Source of the DNA: Gnetum montanum
Lineage: Eukaryota; Streptophyta; Gnetopsida; Gnetales; Gnetaceae
DNA: 64,000 bases
Direction of reading: 5' to 3'
NCBI GenBank assembly: GCA_015680685.1
Contig: MNCI01007659.1
Location: forward strand, 327,633 to 391,632
Shown: positions 57,421 through 64,000 of the stretch, in pieces
How the letters are laid out: each line of letters opens with the position of its first letter
Position numbering within the stretch: the stretch's first letter is position 1
The notes under the pieces: generated by a model
Seen by the model: the letters and a program-made list of their open reading frames with translations, nothing else
The model's database searches: none
Told to the model about the DNA's origin: nothing
Position numbers and translations under genes: made by a program

Positions 57421-59060
57421 GAAGGGTGATAAGTGTCAGGGCAAAGCAAGTTCTTCTTTCTCTTCTCCTTCATCATCTTCTTCTTCTTCATCTAGCTCAA
57501 ATCATGGTCATAGAAGGAATAACCATGATGGAGGTGACTAACTAGACTAGAACAACAGAAGGGACCATCACAACATTCATGATTGAAGACATGGAAAATC
57601 TAGAGAGATCCATCATCAAGAAAGAATCACTAGTAGAGAACATTGTAGGCACCATCACCATGACCTTGATGAACCTCTACTTATCACTCGAGACATGTTG
57701 AACATTGCAAAGGCTATGAGGATTCCAACAAGGCATGTGAAGGATAGCAATATAAAGAGGCTAGACATAAACAACATCCCTCGGTTTGATGGAGGATATG
57801 ATGCTAATCTGCGAAATCATCTTCAAGCCTTCCAAGATGCATGTGCCTTGTAGAATATTGAAAATGACTAGTAGAAGCTAAAATTATTCCCAAGGACACT
57901 CATAAAGGAAGTAAAAAATTAGTGTTGATGCTTGGAATCAGAATCAATCAGGTAGAAGCTGAAATTATTCCCAAGGACACTCCTGAGTATCCAATCAAAG
58001 AAAGTAGCTTCAAGGGAGGAAATAAGGAAATCATGAGCCCTTAGATGTTGCTGTTGGCCAATAGTACTCTCTGTTGCATAGTTGTCATAGCCATGGATAC
58101 TCTTAGCTTTATTAGCTTTGCCATATCATAGATAGGTTGCGGTCTAAAATCTAGAAAGCCCTTGGCATCTATGCCCAAGGGAGATTGACAGAGCTAAGAA
58201 TCCATCAAATTCAAAAGTTAATTGAGAAAGTAACCAAGAATTAGGGAGAATTGAGAATGCAAGAAAGCGTAGAGGAATACAATAGGAATCCTTTTATCAG
58301 CAAAAGGAGGGTTTGATTTTGTGATAGTGAGGATGAATTAACCAGAGATCATATGGCTAATTAGAAAACCTTGCCACTCCATAAATTGTAATCTGAAATC
58401 ATGGCTAAGGTTGACCAATTATAGGACTCCATGGATAATAGGTTTCGAGTTGTCTTAAAAATTTCTAAAGAGTCCAAGGAGCAAAGTGGTGAGCATGAGC
58501 ATCAGAGACTTAAGGAAGCTGAACGTGCCATATCTAAGGGTAAGGATAAAATGGTTGTGATAGAGATGGCTATAAATAGCAACTCAAATGATAATGGTAG
58601 GTGTGACATATACTAGTATGAAAATATCAAGGGATTTTTTCCAATTATGTTACACTTACAAGAATTTGGGGTGTATGCCTTACATCCATGACTTGCACAA
58701 AGGAAAACACCCAAAAGATTACCTTATCCACAAGGCAACGCTTGATAGTTTCACCAACCATAGTAGTATGAATTGTACCAATAGTGGCCACAACCACAAT
58801 CATGGGCGTTGCCACCTCAAAGATAACAGTACCCTTACCAACAACCGAATCCCTATGGTTACTATGTTTAGCAAGCTTCCTCTCCATGGGACTCCTCTAG
58901 TCATGTTACTACTTAGCAACCTCCACACTACCCTCCTGAAGTATACCAAATGCCCTATCCAAGGAGAGATGCCACCTACTATCCTCATGCACCTCTTATC
59001 CTTGCACCTACTCCTCCATCTCTTGCATAGCTACCACTGCTCCATTCATGCAGGGTGAAT
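57421..59060 (+). pseudogene. gag: Gag of element D
   Basis: It begins with KGDKCQGKASSSFSSPSSSS, a run of serines encoded by TCT/TCA repeats (57446-57500), followed by His/Asp-rich sequence. The capsid starts NIKRLDINNIPRFDGGYDAN near 57745. A segment with GTAGAAGCT...CCCAAGGACACTC is duplicated (57868 and 57950). A charged helix (KISKESKEQSGEHEHQRLKE) lies at 58450-58570, and a Pro/Gln/Tyr-rich tail (QYPYQQPNPYGYY, QPPHYPPEVYQMPYP) at 58830-59030. Two TAG codons in the tail each stand directly before CAA. No zinc knuckle seen, as in other Athila-type Gags. Confidence 0.75.
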
Positions 59061-59284
59061 TACCCGTCTAACCATAGCAAAGAAATGCTACAAGGGTAGT
59101 TAATCTACAACTAGTTAACCCACCAAGTGGGTCAAAACCATGAACAAAGAAAAGACCTTTCTTTTAACCTTTTAGTCCACCAAATCCCTTAGACACATCA
59201 GTTGTTGGTAATCTTGTTCCTCCACATTCCTCTATTTCATCTCTATCTAAGTCCCCTTCAAATGAAAATCCCTCTCAAATTCAT

Positions 59285-59800
59285 ACTATAATGTTGACCC
59301 ATGTTGTATCTGATTGGATTCGAGCTAGTAACCTACCTAGGAAGTTAGCTGATCCCAAGAGTCCCCTAGTATATTTGCAAATTTCTAGGAATGAGCCTTG
59401 TAAAGCTCTTCTTGACTCTGGTTCTAGTGTTGATATGATCTTGCATGAGATGTACACAATTTGGAACCATCCTCCCTTGAAGAAGAGCAACATCTAGCTA
59501 GAACTACGGACTAGTCCATCACTGTTCCATTGGGACTAGTAGAGGATATCGTAACCAGTATTTGTGGGTGGTCATATCTTGTTGACTTCCTTGTAATCAA
59601 GGTGAAGAACTATAAGGGGGACTTCCCAATTATTCTGGAAAGGGCATGGTTAAGCACCATTGATGCCAAAATAGGCATTAGAGATCTTTCTTTGGATATA
59701 TCAAAAGAAAATGAATTTGGAAAGATTGAGAAGAAGAGGGTTCCATGTATTTCATACAATGATTCAAGGTGCCATTATGTGTAGAAGTTATGGTCAGTGA
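59285..59800 (+). pseudogene. pro: Aspartic protease of element D
   Basis: Two overlapping open stretches in different frames. The first reads LQISRNEPCKALLDSGSSVD then MILHEMY, with the D-S-G-S active-site loop intact. The second (59530-59784) reads LVEDIVTSICGWSYLVDFLV and FPIILERAWLSTIDAKIGI, the flap and the C-terminal motif, where ILGR is ILER. A frameshift of about 40 bases of lost frame separates the halves. It lies between Gag and reverse transcriptase as expected. Confidence 0.85.
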
Positions 59801-60300
59801 AGTGAACATCTATCTCTGCATGCAAGTAGTGTGCACCAGAAGCTGAAATCCAAAGATTCCTATACACAGTAGCCACAAAATAAGAAGACACCCAGTGGTT
59901 GACAGCTAATTGTAGCAGTAGTACATTGTGCATGGAACCTATTAAGGGCCTAATATATGAGTATGTTGCAAGTATGGATGAGCTCGAGCAAGCTCATAAC
60001 CAACTCTCTAAAGGAGTAAATGATGATGTCAATTGGGAAGAGTTGGAGATTCCTAACAATTTCAAATAAGAGTTCCTTGAGTTAAAGACACTACCAGCTA
60101 GAATGGAGTATGTGTTCTTGAAAAATGGAAGGCCAATTTTTATCAATGCCAATCTTGCTACAGAACAAAAGAAAATGTTGATAAATGTTGTGGAAAAATG
60201 GTCAGTAGCCTTTTCCTAGTTATATTCTAAGCTTACTAGGATAAATCTAAGAATATGCCAGCATCAAATATACAGTGATCCCACTGTTAAGCCAAAATGA
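59801..60300 (+). pseudogene. Protease-reverse transcriptase linker of element D
   Basis: It reads MEPIKGLIYEYVASMDELEQ, WEELEIPNNF, LKTLPARMEYVFLKNGRPIF, ending in the ICQHQIYSDPTVKP stretch typical of Athila just before the fingers. Four stops. Confidence 0.65.
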
Positions 60301-61110
60301 CAACTGCAGTAGTGTTTGAATCCCAAATTAAAGTAGATTGTCAAAGAGGAGATTGAACAACTCCTCAAGGTAAGATTCATTTACCCTATCACAAATAGTG
60401 AGTGGGTCAGTCAACTCATGATCATACCCAAGAAAGGAGGCAAATGGTAGTTGTGCATTGACTTTCGACTACTCAACATGGTAACTTTCAAAGATCATTT
60501 TCCATTGCCTTTTGTCAACCAATTTTTGGAAACCATTTCTAGGCATAACTATTACAGCTTTCTAGAAATTTATAGTGGCTATAACCAAATCTGGATTGCA
60601 CTAGAGGACTAGGCGAAGACAACTTTCACAAGTCCTTGGGGGACTTTTGCTTACCATCAAATGCCATTCAGTTTATGTAATGCCCCAACCATATTCCAAT
60701 GATTAGTTCTCAACATTTTCCAATAACATTTCAGTAGTGAGGTAGAATTATTCATGGATGACTTTTCTACCTATGTAGCTATGTTCAAGTAAGCCTCAGA
60801 CCGTCTTGAGTAGGTGTTGAAGAGATGTGTCAAAGAAAACCTTTAGCTTAATTGGCAAGAGAGCCATCTTATGGTCCAGGAAGGCATAGTCTTGGGTCAC
60901 TAATCTTAAAAGTAGGAATTGAGGTGGACCTTGAAAAACTAAGAGTCATCCAAGGAATAACCCATCAACCCAAAATAGTTAAAGAAGTGTGGTCATTCCT
61001 TCGTCATACTAGCTACTATCAGTGCTTCATTGAGAATTTTTCCAAAATCGCCAAGTCATTGGTGGAATTGACAAAGAAGGATGCATCGTTTGTCTAGACC
61101 TTTGCATGTC
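60301..61110 (+). pseudogene. Reverse transcriptase of element D
   Basis: Motifs in order: VKEEIEQLLKVRFIYPITNS, EWVSQLMIIPKKGGKW, CIDFRLLNMVTFKDHFPLPF, YYSFLEIYSGYNQIWIALED, SPWGTFAYHQMPFSLCNAPT and the catalytic FMDDFSTYVAMF (FMDD at 60751-60762), which is intact and diagnostic for the Athila lineage. The thumb follows (GIEVDLEKLRVIQGI, VWSFLRHTSYYQCFIENFSK). About seven stops, mostly TAG where relatives have Q or W. Confidence 0.92.
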
Positions 61111-61179
61111 AAATAACATTTCAGCAACTAAAAAAAATCTTGATGAAACCCCAATTCTACAAGCACCTAATTGGTCTAT

Positions 61180-61550
61180 ACCATTTCATGTGATGATCAA
61201 TGCATCAAATTATGCTTTGGGGGCAGTGCTTACATAGATGAATGATCAAAAACATCCATATTACCTTCACTGTGCAAGCCAAAGTATTGCAAGTACACAA
61301 CTAAACTACACCACCACAGAAAAGGAATTGATAGCAATGGTCTATGCATTAGAGAAGTTTAGGCACTATATTCTTAGCTATAAAGTGTTTGTGCATACAT
61401 ATCATAATGTGATTTTATTTATAATGAGCAAACTAATGGTGAGCCCTTGTGTGATACAGTGGCTCATGATTTTGCAGGAGTTCAATCTCACGATGGTAGA
61501 TTGAAAAGGTATGGAGAATGTAGTCATAGATCACTTATTGTGACTAAGAT
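61180..61550 (+). pseudogene. RNase H of element D
   Basis: It reads FHVMINASNYALGAVL, where relatives have D in place of N, so a catalytic aspartate is lost. Then TQLNYTTTEKELIAMVYALE, KFRHYILSYKVFVHTYHNVI, PCVIQWLMILQEFNLTMVD. The E of TEKE is kept. One TAG and one TGA lie in or after the domain. Confidence 0.88.
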
Positions 61551-61799
61551 GGGATGACATGGAGAAAGAGAGCCCCTTATCTAATCAATTCCTTGATGAA
61601 TATCTTCTTACAAGGGCTATTAATGCACAAATGCCTGATAAACTAAAATGGTATGACACCATCCTCACTTATCTTCTCAAGTAAGAACTACTGCAAGGGT
61701 TGGACACATGAAAGAAATAACAGTTCCTTCACTAGGTCAAGAACTTCATGGAAATTAATGAAAACCTTTACAAAGTCTGTCTCAATGGCCTAGTACATT

Positions 61800-62950
61800 G
61801 GTGTGTCCCTAACATGGATCAATCACACATTCTCTAGGATTCTTACAAAGGCCCTTGTGGGGGCCATTATGCTAGGAGATGCATGGCCATAAAAATCTTC
61901 ATGGCGGGATATTACTGGCCAACAATATTCAGGGATGCACACCAATTTATCTGCACTTGTGAACATTGTCAAAGGGATGATGGAATGCAACTTGAATGGA
62001 GGGGCCACAGTATTGGATTCAACCTTGTGAGCCATTCAATATTTGGGGCATTGAATTTATGGATCCCATCTCACCTTTATCAAATGGAAAGGCATATATA
62101 ATAGTCGTAGTTGACTATTTCAACAAGTGGGTAGAAGCAGCAGCCATCACCGACTATACATCCACTACTGCTACTTGGTTTGTACAAAAAAATATCATAA
62201 ACAAGTTTGGTGTGCCTCATGCATTAATTTATGATAATGGAAGTCATTTTATAGGTTCCACTTTCCAAAAACTTATGTAGCGCTTGGGGGTTGAGCATAA
62301 ACTCACAACACCATATCACCCCCAAGCCAATGGTCAAACTGAGGTCACTAATCAAGAGATTACAAAAATTATAACACACACCATTAGAAAATACCAAAGG
62401 AACTAAAGCACCAAATTAATTGATGCCCTTTGGGCCTATTTCTCAACATGGAAACTTCCCATAGGTTATTCTCCTTATGAGCTCATGTATGAAAAACTAC
62501 CAACATTTCCCATCCAATTCGAGCTTCGTACACTCTCTACAGCCTGTGACCTTAACTTGAATCTAAGTTTAGCATAAAAAGAATGATTAATGAACCTCAA
62601 CTTGCTAGATGAAAATCAGTTAATGGCCCTGTAATACAATGAAACACATAAAGCATTCAACAAGAAACACCATGACCTCAAAATAAGAAAAGGCAAGTTT
62701 CAACCAGGAGACAAGGTCCTTTATTGGAATCCTGCACATGTACCCCAACGAACCAAATTTTAAAAATTATGAGAAGTACCTTACATTATTCATGAAACCT
62801 TTTCATCTGTGGCCATGATTATCTATAAACCTAATAGCCTACACAAGAAACAATTAGTTAACATCCAACAAGTGAAACCTTTCCATGAGCCCAAGCCAAC
62901 CAATTCAACAAAGACCTTGACAGATGGAAAACCACGCTCCATCTTTTGAA
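61800..62950 (+). pseudogene. int: Integrase of element D
   Basis: Zinc-binding domain: GPCGGHYARRC, AGYYWPTIFRDAHQFICTCE, HCQRD, with the GGH histidine and CxxC present. Core: FNIWGIEFMDPISPLSNGKA, where the first catalytic D is E; NIINKFGVPHALIYDNGSHF, with the second D present; NGQTEVTNQE, with the E present. The C-terminal part is KGKFQPGDKVLYWNPAHV. The stretch 61996-62280 is open for 94 codons. A TAG ends it, and two or three more stops follow. Confidence 0.92.
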
Positions 62951-62967
62951 TCTTCCCCTTCCAACTT

Positions 62968-62984
62968 AGTCATGGGGGAGATGG
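62968..62984 (+). other. Polypurine-like tract after element D integrase
   Basis: CATGGGGGAGATGG lies about 20 bases after the end of pol. The sequence after it does not match the putative 5' LTR, so it may be an internal tract, as in Athila elements with a long 3' region. Confidence 0.45.
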
Positions 62985-64000
62985 CCACCTATACTAACAC
63001 TTTACATGGATCCTCAGTCTTTTAACTTTTTTATTTTATACATTTTTGGTTTTACAACATTTTTTTTTATATTCTTTGTTTTACATATTTGTGTTTTTCA
63101 GGTTATTGATCTTTTCTTAGTTTTTTGTTTTACACCATCATTAATATAGTTGATATTTATTGCATAATATTTTACTTCTTTTATATTTTCTTGTGTTTGA
63201 TATGTTGCTCTACACTTTCTACTAATAAGGTGTTAGGTACAATGGTAATGTGCTACTCAATGGTGGTATGTTTCATTTGTAATTTGATTGTTGATGTCTA
63301 GGTTCTGACTTTGAATGTCGTTACTGATGACTAGGACATGGTTTCTTTTCATGTAACAGGTAGTGAGTCCACATCATCCACCCATCCACATACTCTATGA
63401 TTTTCCTTATTTTGGAAATGTGTAGTTCCTTCTTCATTAATGCAACTTTAATAAATTGATAATTTGTGTAGTTTTTGGAATTCGGAAGGAATCAAAGGAT
63501 TGGACAGGGTGTGGCTTCACAGGGATGTCGTATTTTTCATGCTTTTCTGTTTTCCTATGTGCAGGAGTGTTCTTGTGAGCTTCTCACCATTCTGTGTCAT
63601 TCCACAATAGGAAGTCAAATAAGTCCTTGCATGGTGTGGTCCTCATAAAAAAAAGAGATGAGGATTCAAAGCACATCCCTTGGATAAAATAAATGCAAAA
63701 ATGCATGGGTCTTTGCATGGTGTGGTTTCCATTCAAAAAAAAACATGAGAATTCAAAGCATACCCCTTAGACCAAATAAAAGGGCTATAAGAATTAGTTA
63801 TGGGTCTTGTCTTGTCTCCTCTAACTAAGGCCCTTTCTTACTTCCTACTTTCTCTCCACTTTGGAATGGTGGTTGTTTTGTGGGAGCATTCTTGTATCTC
63901 AGGGTATGGACTAGCCTTAGAATGTTAATGCAAAGTCATTGAAAGTGGTTGGTTTTGGTTTAGACTAAGGATGGATCCTACCAAGTCATTTAATCACAAA
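62985..64000 (+). other. 3' region of element D
   Basis: Pyrimidine/T-rich sequence to about 63200, then mixed sequence without a domain. Two diverged copies of GCATGGTGTGGT...ATTCAAAGCA lie at about 63630-63695 and 63715-63780. No env-like ORF seen. Confidence 0.5.

Larger units (their letters stand above)
55805..64000 (+). mobile_element. Element D: Athila-like Ty3/gypsy element, 3' end outside window
   Basis: A putative 5' LTR (55805-56677) is followed by a tRNA-Asp-type primer site, then gag, protease, reverse transcriptase with FMDDFS, RNase H, integrase and a polypurine-like tract at 62970. No 3' LTR copy appears before the window ends. The FMDDFS box, the ICxHxI...KP linker and the GVRSFL-like (VWSFLRHTSYY) thumb are Athila features. 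It interrupts fragment F inside its protease and so is younger than F. All ORFs contain stops. Confidence 0.85.

Noticed and set aside
58588-59058. 156-codon open frame on the plus strand
   Set aside because: It is a shadow. The neighbouring frame gives the Pro/Gln/Tyr-rich Gag tail with TAG stops before CAA, which is the coherent reading.

Overview
The window is nuclear DNA from a seed plant with a large, repeat-dominated genome; gymnosperm-like is my guess from the long, old, nested retroelements and the absence of host genes, and it is not proven. I find no intact host gene, tRNA, rRNA or CRISPR array. Almost everything is LTR retrotransposon in layers, most of it decayed. In the one run I counted, stops are mostly TAG, as expected from C-to-T decay of methylated CAG/CTG sites.

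Layout. (1) 1-27436, + strand: a giant Ty3/gypsy element of Tat/Ogre type (called E1), its 5' LTR cut by the window edge. Order: LTR, primer site, leader ORF, gag, protease, a roughly 11-kb module (without the later insertion), pol linker, archaeal-type RNase H, integrase, minisatellite tail, polypurine tract, 3' LTR. Reverse transcriptase has been deleted. The module holds an antisense gene with short GT-AG introns (5261-10560), a solo LTR with near-identical target duplications (8284-9874) and a degenerate ~185-bp repeat array (~11000-15060). (2) 15554-22357, - strand: a complete but stop-ridden chromovirus (562-bp LTRs, tRNA-iMet primer site, chromodomain integrase) inserted into E1. (3) 27540-29361: a Ty1/copia RNase H fragment and probable 3' end. 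(4) 30318-34718: three LTR copies in a row, the last with a decayed tRNA-Asp-type primer site and a gag fragment (element C). (5) 34719-53747, - strand: element B, same family as E1, with 3' LTR, integrase, RNase H, dead reverse transcriptase and the ~185-bp array, truncated at 53747. (6) 41703-50874, - strand: element A, a Gag-Protease-only relative with both LTRs and a perfect TCATT target duplication, inserted in B's array. (7) 53748-55804, + strand: gag-protease fragment F of the same family. (8) 55805-64000, + strand: an Athila-like element (D) running off the right edge.

Main point. E1 and B independently show the same unusual layout: gag-protease separated from reverse transcriptase by a large module carrying a nucleosome-length repeat array. 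In both copies the reading frame of the polymerase half begins directly at a T-rich tract followed by AG. Ogre elements are known to splice an intron at this position. I infer that the module is a giant version of that intron, and in E1 it also carries a spliced antisense gene with a weak plant-mobile-domain-like pattern. An antisense gene would keep its introns through retrotransposition, because the sense RNA is not spliced at them. This is a model from sequence reading only.
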